From NCBI RefSeq assembly GCF_947507565.1, contig NC_089190.1:372001-436000 (forward strand): 64,000 nt of DNA, written 5' to 3'. Shown here piece by piece: positions 21,472-31,384 of the stretch; the stretch's first letter is position 1; each line of letters begins with the position of its first letter. A program made the position numbers and the translations under genes. Source of the DNA: Oscarella lobularis. Taxonomy: Eukaryota; Porifera; Homoscleromorpha; Homosclerophorida; Oscarellidae. The notes under the pieces were generated by a model, which ran no database searches, was not told the DNA's origin, and saw only the letters and a program-made list of their open reading frames with translations.

Positions 21472-23430
21472 CAATCGAACCCCGCTTAGCAACCACCTCA
21501 GTTGACCGACCACCTCGTTGCAATGACCACTTTTATGTAGCACGAAATTTTTATAGGTTTATTAGTACATTTCTAACCCGCATAAGAGACCGGTCAACCT
21601 CACTTTAGCGACAACCTCTTATCGTGTCCCAGTTGTGCGCAGCCTCTGTTTACTCGCTTGTGCAACTGCCGCTTACCCGTTGCGTCGTGTCTAAGCAAAA
21701 ACGAACGTCCCTTACACTTGAAGATCGAGTAAAAGTGCTTCGCGGAGGCGAGAAAAAGAGTCAAAAACAGCTTGCGATGACGTTCGGGGTAAGCAAATTG
21801 CAGATTCAGCAGGTTTTGAAGCGAAAGGCTGAAATAGTGAACGAATACGAGCGAAACAGTAATCCAAAGCGGAAGAAACTTCGAGTCGGGAGCGATTATG
21901 AAGACATCGACGAGTTGACCTTTCGCTGGTTTGAGCGAGCGTGCGGTAGCGGAGCGCCCATTAGTGGGCCAATAATTCAATGCCAAGAAATGGAATTTGC
22001 TAAAAATTTAGACAAAGGCGAATTTAAAGCATCGAACTGCTGGATAGCACTCTTCAAGAACCGTCACACTATAGGCTCCAAAATTCTTTTAGGAGAGCGA
22101 GCAAGCGTCGATAAACTGACCGTGGATGATTGGATTGGTCGCCTCCCAGCCACAATTGAAATTATTACAAGAAAAATATCTACAATATGGACGGGACTGC
22201 CTTGTTTTTCCGCGCCCTACCAGAAAGAACTTTGGCAGTAAGGGGGACTGAAAGTGCTGGGGGGAAGAAGTCGAAAGAGAGACTTACCGTCGTTCTGTGC
22301 CTGAACCTTCTTGGTGTCTTCGAGACGCCATTAGTTATCGGCCATTCAAAGAAACTCCGCTGCTTTAAAAATGTTCCACATCATCGATTGTCTATCACAT
22401 GGAAGTCAAACAAAAAAGCTTGGATGACAGGCAAAATTTTCAGCGTTTGGATCAAACGTTTTAATCAAAAATGCTTTCTAAGAATCGACATGTCATTCTC
22501 TTCTTAGACAACGCGTCGTCACACACAAGTGGTGATTTGCAACTTTCACACGTGAAAATTCAGTTCTTCCCTGCTAATACAACATCGGTCCTACAACCGC
22601 TAGGCCAAGGCATTATACAGAACATGAAGTGTCACTATCGTTCTAAAATGCTTCGAGCTGTCCTCTGCAAGATGGAGTCGTCACTTGCGGCATCCGAAAT
22701 AGCAAAGTCGTTCACCGTTGTTGATGCATGTCTGTGGATAATATCGTCCGTTTCGGCTATTAAAGCAGCTACTGTACGAAATTGCTTCAGAAAAGCCGGT
22801 TACGATAAACAGCGGGAAGAAATTTCAGACGATGAATTAGCTAAAGAGAACGGTGACGAAAAGGTTTTACAGCAGCACATAACTAGTCTTGGCCTTCCAA
22901 AAAGTGCAGATGCTGTTAATTATATTGCTTTCGACGAGGGCGCACCAACAACTGAGGTTCTGGAAAAAGGCTGAGAGAGTGACATTCTAGACGAATTTTT
23001 TTCCGAGAGAAATCAAAAATCTTTGGAAAAAGAGAGTGATTGCGAAGAGCACGAGGATGAAGAAGTGGTAGAGACAAATATTACATCCTTTTCAGAAGCT
23101 CTTGCTGGCACAGAGAGTCTGAAGCTATTCGCCGTCTCACGGGGCTACAACGAATGTCTTTTGGACTGCGTCTCTATTGAAAGGAAACTTCAGGAAATAC
23201 TGCTTCATTCGCGTTTAGAAGGCACACAAACATCTATTAATTAATTCATTTGTTGTGCATGAAGAGTCCGTCGAGAGTGACACCGAATAAAAAACACATT
23301 GCACACTACACGTTTTTCGTCTACACTACATTTTTGCCGCCAGCACTACATTTTCTGGTGGGCGACCACATCGCTTTAGCGACCACCGGTTACGTGTCCG
23401 AAGGGTGGTCGTTGCAGAGGGGTTCGACTG
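21472..23430 (+). mobile_element. Complete Tigger-like (pogo) element, 1.96 kb, defective
   Basis: The left end CAATCGAACCCC and the right end GGGGTTCGACTG are inverted, flanked by TA at 21470-21471 and 23431-23432. Internal parts of the ends also pair (GCAACCACC with GGTGGTCGTTGC). The transposase pseudogene fills the interior. Confidence 0.85.
21624..23244 (+). pseudogene. Tigger/CENP-B-like transposase, inactivated
   Basis: Frame 1 (21624-22180) has the psq-type helix-turn-helix (SLTLEDRVKVLRGGEKKSQK) and a Tc5/CENP-B second DNA-binding part (FRWFERACGSGAPISGP). After a frameshift near 22175 comes NIYNMDGTALFFRALPERTL, where the usual NMDE is NMDG. LTVVLCLNLLG and a break follow, then ILFLDNASSHTSGD (second Asp), FFPANTTSVLQPLGQGII, where the third Asp of the LQPLDQG motif is Gly, then TGA at 22972 and an acidic, open tail to 23244. 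Loss of the third catalytic Asp, one stop and two frameshifts make it inactive. Confidence 0.8.
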
Positions 23431-23432
23431 TA

Positions 23433-24638
23433 TTCACTAATTTCTTCTCTTATAATGCTGCAGTGACTACTGTCACAGTTGCAGTAAACCTGTGCCAATG
23501 GTCAGCATGCGAAGTAAAAACAGTCACCTACGTCAACGTCTGCCGACGGACAGCATGCAAATTATGGAACCCTTACTAAACTGCTCCAAAACCTGGATAG
23601 TTTAGTATGGAGAAAGAAACGTGATCTATAAATGAGTCTTAGGGTGTTATGCCTTTGGGTAAACCTTAAGGTCATAGCGCAAGTTGAAGCAGACAACATG
23701 GACTCCTCCGTCAATTCGAACAGAATTCTTGGTCGAGGAGTAAAACCAACTATTGGTACGTTCGGGCATCCTGTTAAAAATCGTAGAATGTTTGCCAAAT
23801 CCACTGAAAAGCCATTCATTTCAACTCCTGTAGTAATGGCATTCCACATTATTACAGAAATGCTTAATGTTACTAACTCCCGCTAGCGGCATCTTTCGAC
23901 ATTCCAATTTATGACAATTTGCAGCTCAATTTCGCGGCGGTTCGAACCTTTTGGAGAGTATTTAACCCTTGGTGTAATAGAATCAATAAATAATTTTGGG
24001 AAATCCTTAAAACACAAATGTGTGGTTTTGCGCATGCTCTTTTGCGCGCCTCGTATTACTCTTTCTCGTGACTCCTATCTTATGTGCTTGCCGGACGTAC
24101 CCCTTCATCGTCTGGTAAGGTCGCGTGATAAAAACAGCTTTGAAAAAGACTTTTCTGGCCGTTTTTGAACGATCGCTCCTAAGCGAGTGTTACTTTGATC
24201 GAATAGTGAGTGTTCTTCCGTTATAAAAAAAACCGAGGCTCCTTTAGCTTCGGCGTTACCTGTGACGTCATGGGAAGCCTAAAAATAAACTTTTTTGATT
24301 TTTTAGCGATTTTTGTGGTTTTGGTCGAATAAATAGTCAATGCATTGTGAAATTTTGTTTATTATTTTTTCGCGGTGGTTTTGGCAACGTTTTCGTGTTG
24401 TTTCGTTGAGACTGATGACGTAGCATGCGTGCGCTAAAATCAACAGCAGATAAAGGCAGAAAAATAGCATATCTACCTAAAGGTCCGGCTCTTTTAGGGC
24501 ATACGCAATTGTAGCTAAGGGGAAAGTACCGTTTTCTCTATTCTAAACGTTAGTTAGTGTGCTTTTCGATCGTTTTCGATAATAGCGCACGCTAAGCTCT
24601 TTACGCCGGATGTCTACATAGTGCACTTCTACATTCAG
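23433..24638. other. No recognised gene
   Basis: A plus ORF at 23632-23886 (GRGVKPTIGTFGHPVKNRRM) and short minus ORFs show no known domain. 24230-24560 is AT-rich, probably 5' flank of the next gene. Confidence 0.35.
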
Positions 24639-25760
24639 ATGGACGCGGGAACAGCGGCGGAAGCGCTCATGAACGCTACGGGAAACGTCGACGATATCGA
24701 ATCAGCTGCAGAAAAGTCGTCAGTTGCTGCCGAAGCGGGCGACGACGAAAGAACTCTCGATAGCATTGGTCTTGCGCAGCGTAAGTAACCTGACGTGGAG
24801 AAATCATAGTAATAGCGTCCTTTCTAGTGGAAGTACCCTCCTTTGATATGTTTAGGCCATCTGGTGCAAGTACACCAAAGCGCAGACAAGGTAAATTTCT
24901 TTTTTATTTTTTCAGTATATTATTATTTTTCTAAAATATTTTAGTGGTTTCTGAATCTGATTGGAGTGACTCGGACGGCGATTTGGCTTCGATTGTCTCA
25001 GAATCAGGTAGTAGTATAATCGAAGCTGTTCTCTTTGCATATATTTTTTCCAGAAATATTAACTCACGGCGATTCAGATAGCGACGCTAACGAGACCGAC
25101 GAAGGCGACGAAGAGAGCGTTGGAAGGCAAGGAAGTGCGAGATTGAGAAAGCGACCTGCCAAAGCACAAGGGGGACAAGCTGTAGCACGTGGACGGGGAC
25201 AAACAGTTGGAGCACGAGGTCGAGGAGGAAGAGTGAGAGCACGAGGAAAAGGAAAGACAGTGAAAGCGCGAGGACGAGGAGGAACAGTGAAAGCACCATG
25301 GGGAGCTGCGGAAACAAGAGGACGAGGACGAGGGACAGCAAGAGCACAAAGAAGAGTCGCTGGAGCACCAGGACATGCAGTAGCAGCAAGAAGACGGAAA
25401 CGTGGTGCCGATAATCAGGCCAACGACGAAGCGACGAATATCCTTCCAGATGGATGTGGGCAGGAAGATATACTGCCTCGTGACGTTCTTCTCCCGTCAT
25501 TTGATAAGTGCAAAATTGGCTTAGAATCTCCCCCGGAAATCGCTTACCCAAGTGAAGGGCTGAGTCGAAAACTGGACCTTGAGTCTGTTTGTTCTTCTTC
25601 GCGTGGATCTGCAACGTCGTCAAAAACACAACTATTCAATAAATGGACAACAACACACAGACAATACATAGGTACATATATATACATATATAGGTACATT
25701 AGTTTAGAGCGAAAGCCTAATTGTTTTTTAACAAAAGGTAAAGGCTGTCTGGCGCGATGA
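24639..25760 (+). CDS. Acidic/RG-rich protein, four exons, 324 codons
   Basis: Exons are 24639-24780, 24828-24890, 24945-25007 and 25054-25760. All three introns are GT-AG, 46-54 bp, each after the first codon base, and the joined frame stays open. ATG 24639 is the first in frame. The N-terminal 90 residues are acidic (DDIESAAEKSS, SESDWSDSDGDLAS, DSDSDANETDEGDEESVG), then about 90 residues of RG/RGRG repeats (VARGRGQTVGARGRGG type), a basic RRRKRG and a neutral tail. RG repeats bind RNA or nucleic acid in many proteins; the acidic-then-basic plan also resembles N-terminal parts of piggyBac proteins, but no transposase follows. The last 30 codons may read into an intron (GGTACATA at about 25671). 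Confidence 0.7.
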
Positions 25761-26174
25761 CGCCCTTGGGCTTCCTATCCGTCAAAGCCAGCAAACTCCC
25801 TTTTACGTCATTTCTAGAGATCGCGCCCCCGCTTTCTTTGCTCAACTGCTTTGCCATTCCTTCGATGGTTGTTATACTGTGATCTTCATCTCTAAAAATT
25901 AATTTTTTCTGAATTTTCTCACACTATGACATAAAAATGTATTACTTTTTAATCAACATGGCGATGATCAATTGTCCTCGTGTGCTGTTAGGTACAGTAT
26001 TTTCGATCGCTCTCTTTAGGACTGCCAAATAGAAAGGCCGATCAATAAGGATAATGTAACAGCGAAGATGGCAGGAATAATTACAACAGCGTACATTCAA
26101 TAGCGACGTAGAAATTTCGAAACCTCATCTCTATGGCGCGCGATCAGTGCCAAAAATCCCGTGCCAGCGCGTAA
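25761..26174. other. No recognised gene
   Basis: No ORF of note and no motif. It forms the left flank of the integrase transposon. Confidence 0.4.
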
Positions 26175-27335
26175 CGTTTTTAGATTTAGCCGCTTGTGGA
26201 TTAAGCCGCTTTTGGATTAAGCCGCTTTCGGATTAAGCCGGTTTAAGATTAAGCCGCTTTCGGATTAAGCCGTTTTTTGGAAGATTCTCTTGCGTCAATG
26301 GCACATGCGCGATTGTTTCGTTTTCATTAAACGGAACGGGACCATCGCAGTCAATGCCGTGTTCCTCCCAATTGCTAGCGCTTGCATATGCCAAAAAAGA
26401 TGCAATTTACTAAAACTGATTACTGTGAAATTAAAAACTAACGTCTTTCGATCCAAAATGCTCTTAAGCAAAACGATGGGTTGAGTTGGAAATTTGCTGA
26501 AGACCTTCCACCCAGAGCTGCTTAGGACTTCTGCCTATTCCGCTCAATTTATGATGCTGCCAGCCATTAACCCATCGACTTAGAAAGTTGTTGATTCTTG
26601 GCACATAACGTGTAGTGCAACGCATAGAGATCTATTTCGCTAATTGAGTTTACTTCTCCGCTGTTTTCCATATCGACGAACAATTGATAGTAAAACGATA
26701 AGACTCCGGCAAATACGTCTCGCAACAGTCTTTCGATGCGCTGGTTATGGACGCTCCTTCCTGCAATAACACTTCCACGACCAAGCCCCTTAGTGGATGA
26801 CTTAGCATGTACCATGCAACGTCGTAATTTTCGCCTCCTTGGTCACATCTAACCCTAGCCGGCAACCCGTACTCATTGATGGCCCAAAGAAAGTACTGTA
26901 AAACTATAGAAGACTTATTGTCTGTGCTGCAGCTGGGGTAAACGGGCAACCTAGAAAAACCGTCCACGCCAGCATGGACAACAAATCTTTACCTGTAAAA
27001 CATTTGGTAGATACGCTATCAACAGCAGATAATTGTGCCGTTAATTAATACCTTATTAGATTATGATTGCCATCGATACGCCATAGCGCTTGGGGACCGT
27101 GAACGGAGTAAACGCGTCGGATATGCATTCCTCGTAGCCATCTCAATGCAACGCCTTCAGGATCGCAGCGACGCATGGCCTCCCGCACTCTTGATACTTG
27201 CACTCTAATACCTCTTCCAATGAGAATTCCGTGTGTAATCTAAAAGCGGCTGGATCTTAAACCGGCTTAATCCAAAAGCGGCTTAATCCACAAGCGGCTA
27301 AATCTAAAAGCGGCTTAATCCGAGAGCGGCATAAC
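26175..27335 (-). mobile_element. Integrase-type DNA transposon with repetitive inverted ends
   Basis: Left end (26175-26280) and right end (27241-27335) are inverted copies, each built of five or six variants of a 16-18 bp unit (GCCGCTTTTGGATTAA). The order of the variants agrees in mirror image (AGATTTAGCCGCTTGTGG, then GATTAAGCCGCTTTTGG, then GCCGGTTTAAGAT). The interior encodes a minus-strand rve integrase. I cannot fix the exact target duplication. It differs from LTR elements because the ends are inverted, not direct. Confidence 0.75.
26480..27237 (-). pseudogene. rve-family integrase/transposase
   Basis: The minus strand reads RGIRVQVSRVREAMRRCDPE, RRVYSVHGPQALWRIDGNHN (about 27080), a 60-70 bp intron ending TAAAG, then [40 protein letters not shown] (second Asp) and, after a frame slip near 26790, [20 protein letters not shown] with the catalytic Glu, then [20 protein letters not shown] and, after another slip near 26600, SRWVNGWQHHKLSGIG and PKQLWVEGL. 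This is the integrase-core protein found in many copies in fish, cnidarian and sponge genomes (Ginger- or IS3EU-like; superfamily uncertain). Frameshifts make this copy inactive. Confidence 0.75.
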
Positions 27336-27870
27336 TTGGAAAAGATTCAGTATTTTATCCGCCGACATTGATGGAGACTCTCGGTTTTGAAGCAAATGAT
27401 AGGCTAGTGGGACGTTGTCTTTCAGAAACATGAAAAGGTGATAGGAGCATAATCCATCGCGCAAGCTATAAATTTCTAAAAATAAGCTAGAGTTACTTTT
27501 TCAAGAAGAAAAAATGAATCTTGTTTAGGTTTCTATACGTTTGGAAGTGCTGCTGAAGCAACTAGTTTGCTTCCATCAGCCATTGAGAAGGAGCCAAGAG
27601 GTTTCAAAAAACTCCAAATCAAAACAGAAGTCGTAGTCGCCTTTCTCAAGAAGTTCTCTCAAAGCGGCAACGTCTACGCAACTTACTTAACACCTGTACA
27701 CGAATCAATTGAAAATGTACTAAAAGACTTCAGAAGGGTAATACGTCTTGTAATTTCTTTCGAAGATCTTCGTCCGGACTTTCTTCCGTTGTCGGATCAA
27801 CTTTGTCAAAGATTATATAATTCACTATTGATCGACACATTATATCGTACATTAACAAACTATTTTTAGG
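27336..27870 (+). other. Unassigned ORF 27567-27869
   Basis: An open stretch (RGFKKLQIKTEVVVAFLKKF, then SQSGNVYATYLTPVHESIEN) follows a good intron end (CTTGTTTAG at about 27530). It reads like protein but I do not recognise it. The stop is at 27867-27869. It may be an exon of the HECT-like relic just downstream. Confidence 0.3.
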
Positions 27871-27879
27871 ACGATTAGC

Positions 27880-27997
27880 CGTGGATATTTTACCTTGGAA
27901 AAACGGGGGCATACGGCCCCTCCTGCATAATAGACGTACTGTGCTTATCAGCATAAGTGATAATCGAGTGGTAGCGCGGTTTATTTGCTTGTAGTTC
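27880..27997 (+). pseudogene. HECT-like fragment (second copy)
   Basis: The plus strand reads RTVLISISDNRVVARF before TAG near 27995. The same words (ATVLISISNNQLAR) occur on the minus strand where the LTR element split the HECT pseudogene at 31.25/35.81 kb, and the DNA also matches (GTGCTTATCAGCATAAGT). So two copies of one HECT gene family exist in the window in opposite orientation. Confidence 0.45.
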
Positions 27998-28414
27998 AAA
28001 TTCGGCTAGTTATTTCGTACCCCTAAAGAACTTCATAGCGCCGGAAGTCTTTTCTCCGAATTATTTAATCGCCTCTTGCTTCTCGAAGCGAACTACGTTC
28101 AATCAATGGAGAGGAAAAGATCGCTTCGTGTTTCCCAAAATATTTTTTCACCCTGTGCTATTTTCCGCTCTTCTTACCTTCGAATTGCTTATCGAGGCAG
28201 GACAAGAGTTTTCATTGTTTCCGATTTTTGTCTCTTTTCTTATTCAAAGAAAGCGATTACGTACCTTTTGCCTTTATTCCTGTTTTCCGACGAAACGACA
28301 GGATGAATCCTTTTCAGCTTTTGCAGTAACTACTACCTATAAAGTATTAATGTTTTCATCGTTTCGATTTTTTCATACCTCTTAGTTTCGTCGAAAAGCT
28401 CTTTTTTAGAAAAA

Positions 28415-28850
28415 TTGTAAAATCGCGTAGCGTGCGCTAGCGTAGACGTATGGCGAAAAAAGCATCTTGTCAAGGGCGTGAAATTTTACCCTGGCATGCC
28501 ATACATTCGTGATGGTCAGGACATTTCCTGCGTTTGGGAGGCAGAAAACGCCCACGATTCCAATGCCGTCTTCGTCAATCTGGGCAACGAAAGCTTGATG
28601 GCGGGCCACTTGGAGGCAACCGTTGGTCCTCTCTTGCGCGACAGGGTTGTGGAGGCAAAAGGGTTCGTCTTTTCGTAGTCTTCTTCTTCGTCCTAAATTC
28701 CGCCATTATTATATCATGTTTTTCATTACCTCTCCCTTTGCTAATAAATTCCGCTTCTGGTCCGATCGTGTCGCGGAAGCAGTCGTGAAGGTGCATGGCG
28801 AAGGGGACGTCATAAAGCAGCTTAGAGACTCCCTAAAGAATGACCTATAA
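28415..28850 (+). CDS. HIRAN-like domain ORF, possibly two exons
   Basis: The frame from about 28415 reads WRKKHLVKGVKFYPGMPYIR, ISCVWEAENAHDSNAVFV, GNESLMAGHLEATVGPLL and stops at 28676-28678. This follows the HIRAN pattern (E-x-N-x-H/Y-D-x-N-A-V, then G-H-L). HIRAN domains bind single-stranded 3' DNA ends in HLTF-type proteins; isolated HIRAN ORFs are common in cnidarians and sponges. A donor at about 28659 (AAAAG|GTTCGT) could lead to a second exon ending FWSDRVAEAVVKVHGEGDVI to TAA 28848-28850. The start codon is unclear: ATG 28478 is inside the domain. Confidence 0.5.
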
Positions 28851-28912
28851 ATAATATATAAATATATATATATAATATATATATAAATATACAGTATATA
28901 TAATAATAACAT
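28846..28912. repeat. AT microsatellite
   Basis: About 65 bp of TATATA and TAAATATA. Confidence 0.9.
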
Positions 28913-29350
28913 TTGTGTTTTGCAAAGGACGACTTTCTGTTGCGAAGTAAATGGCTTTTAAAAAAGCCGGTGTTTGACTTTCAGAAAAGCCGGGGTTACC
29001 TAATCGGTCACGAAGACCCTACGATGCGACTTAACTAAACACTTTCACTGCCTTTCAACCTCGCAACCGCCTAATAATTGTACGTCACTATTTGGGGAAC
29101 AGCAAGAAAATCAAGAGTAACACCATACCTTTGCACCCAGAAAGATACGCGTACTGGTAATCGCGAACTTTCCGAAAATGCCTCCTGTTCGTATCCTCCG
29201 ATATTGAAACGAGCGCGTCGTCGACGATGTTTTCAGCGCAGCGAAACTGTAGTTGCAGTGCGCCCGTGAGTATCGTTTTGCATCTCCCCGGTGTCGTTCG
29301 ATCGCAATATCGATGTAATTAACATTGTGGAAACGGTGCTATTTCTGCAC

Positions 29351-30618
29351 TTAGTTCAACTCGCAATGAAACGTCAGAGTGAAATGACAGAAATGGCCCC
29401 GCGATTTCACCATCATCTCGATTTCGGACTTTTCGGCTGCGAAGTTTGGTTGTTTTGAAAGGGCGTCCTCCACGTCTTTCCTTAGCATTCCTCGCATATC
29501 GACACCTCTTTCCGTCAAGACCTGAGCAATTATCAAAATGTTAGTAAATACTCACTACGATATTAAGTACTTTACTACTGCTAATCCTTTTGGTAAGCCA
29601 TTGTCGTCGACCATACGAAGCGGCCGCCCATTCCATACGGTGTCCCGCATGATTGGTTGAACGCCTGCTGGTCAAACGTTCATCCTCGAAGCGACGAGCG
29701 CATCCGGAGCCTTTGCAGTGTGGTTCGAGCTGTTGTCGAACACGAATAGGAGATCAAAGAACAGGCAAGTAATTCAGATCAGCAACTTCGACTGCTGTTT
29801 TCAGCTGTGCCATCATGTTCTCTCGTCTCCAGAATCCCTATCGATTGATGCCCAGTTCCAACGTCTTTCACCCACGCCGAGGAAGATGACGCTGAGGAGG
29901 AGGAAGCGCCGCATACTCTTTGTCTGTGAAGCCGAGAAATTCGTTGAAATTGTCGACGAAGTCCGACACCATGATGCTAGGTCCTTTTTCCTTAGTACAT
30001 TAATCTGATGTATTAACGAAAAATCTTTAGTGAGATGAATACCTTGTGCTTCACTACAGTCTGCTCGTTGTCGCCCCAAAAATAACGGTTGTCGTCGTTT
30101 GATTGAAATATCGATTTATCGTCATATATTATCACCAAGTGTTTCTCAGCGGAAGAATCGGCTAAATAACATTTATACTCGAATCACCTTTTTAATTAGA
30201 CGGTCTTTTCTAACCCATGCTTGCAAACTCATCTACAACGCCGTCACTGGGAAGCGGAGAGGCTTGTGTAGGGAAGTAAGCAATGAGAGCGTCGAAAGGT
30301 AGTTTTCCCTGTATTCTACTTAGTCTTCCCTAAATTTCAATAATCCAAATTAAAAAATTAATTAATTAAAAATAGTGTGTATTACCTTTTGTGCCCGTCA
30401 AGATACACGGACTTTACTGTTGAATCTTTTCTGGAAAAGCCCATCGAGTGAAGGAATCGACATCCGGTTGCAATCGATATGAACTTCGGGAATCCAGGCG
30501 GCAGGTCAGGTTTGTTCGGAATAAGACCGTCGTTTACGAAATTGCAGAAATCCGAAATCGTCATGTTCGGCCTCCTTCGAACGCACGAGTTAATTCGAGC
30601 GCACTTCCGGGCCTTCAA
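29351..30618 (-). pseudogene. DDE transposase relic with introns (unnamed invertebrate family)
   Basis: From right to left on the minus strand: RRPNMTISDFCNFVNDGLIP and ATGCRFLHSMGFSRKDSTVK with VYLDGHKR (30618-30385), stops, LVIIYDDKSIFQSNDDNRYF (about 30120, first Asp), GPSIMVSDFVDNFNEFLGFT (about 29980), LKTAVEVADLNYLP, FVFDNSSNHTAKAPDALVAS (about 29720, second Asp), AGVQPIMRDTVWNGRPLRMV, an intron, then VLTERGVDMRGMLRKDVEDA and FHCELN at 29360, where the Glu region should follow but the frame stops. The word order is that of a multicopy family in sponges and cnidarians whose superfamily name I am not sure of. Multiple frame breaks. Confidence 0.65.
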
Positions 30619-31247
30619 TTAGAGGTCTTCATTAATCATAATCGAGACTCGCCCATACTCTTCCCGCGGCAATAGTTGGAAAACTCGCCACTGTTTTGAG
30701 CGTAATCACTGCATTATCGCATGATGAACGCTTTTTACGACCCCAAAATATTGGCTGCAAAACGAGCAGTCTTTACAAGACTCTTTCGCGTGTGGCGCAG
30801 CAGCATTTCAACTATGAGGAGCGCGACCTTCTTCTTGTCGTTGCGCAGCCGTATTTGACACACCGTCTTTATGCTCGCCCAAAGATCAAATTCATAGCCG
30901 GTCGTCTGCTCTTCGAATTCTGGAACGGCGGTTTCGACTCCAAATTCGGCCGGTGTCGGCTATTCTGCGTGCTGGTCGCCTTCCCCAACCACTTCGGCCT
31001 CCAGAAAAGATGTACGTTCTGCGCGTTCACGCGTTATAATCTGCATTATGCCTCCAACGCGTTATATTTTACCAATGGAAGCTTTTCGTATGTCGTTCTG
31101 ACGTCGAACCCTCTTCCGGTACAATTGGCGGAGTGAGCGCTTTAGAGAAGTACGATGCATGGCAAAGAAGACGAGAAAAAGTATGGAATGAATGAAAATA
31201 CAATTACTGAGCTAGAGCGCGCTAACTGATTATTACTTATGCTGATA
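30619..31247 (+). other. Unassigned ORF 30696-31136
   Basis: A 146-codon plus ORF without known motif. Since the HECT pseudogene should continue leftward from 31247 on the minus strand, part of this stretch may be its decayed 3' end (the minus strand reads GFDVRTTYEKLPL at about 31100). Undecided. Confidence 0.3.
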
Positions 31248-31252
31248 AGCAC

Positions 31253-31355
31253 TGTTAGGTACTAGGTAAGTTAGGTAGGCGCATGCTCGATGATTGTTGG
31301 TCCCCCGTATACACACACTCTCTAAAGAATAGATCTCCTTAGTAAGGACACAACA
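31253..31355 (+). repeat. 5' LTR
   Basis: Starts TGTTAGGTACTAGG and ends AAGGACACAACA. It is unusually short for a Ty3 element. It is nearly identical to the 3' copy: A/G at the 17th base, and a small change in the ACACACTCT stretch. Confidence 0.95.
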
Positions 31356-31384
31356 CTGGCGTAGTCGACAAGATTCTGATCACA

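Noticed and set aside
23930-23950. tRNA-like GGTTCGAACC
   Set aside because: Only the T-loop-like word is present; no acceptor, D-arm or anticodon arm can be folded around it.
25074-25629. Minus ORFs rich in Ser/Cys or Leu/Val over the RG-coding exon
   Set aside because: Antisense of a biased RG-repeat exon. The plus strand has coherent introns and phases.
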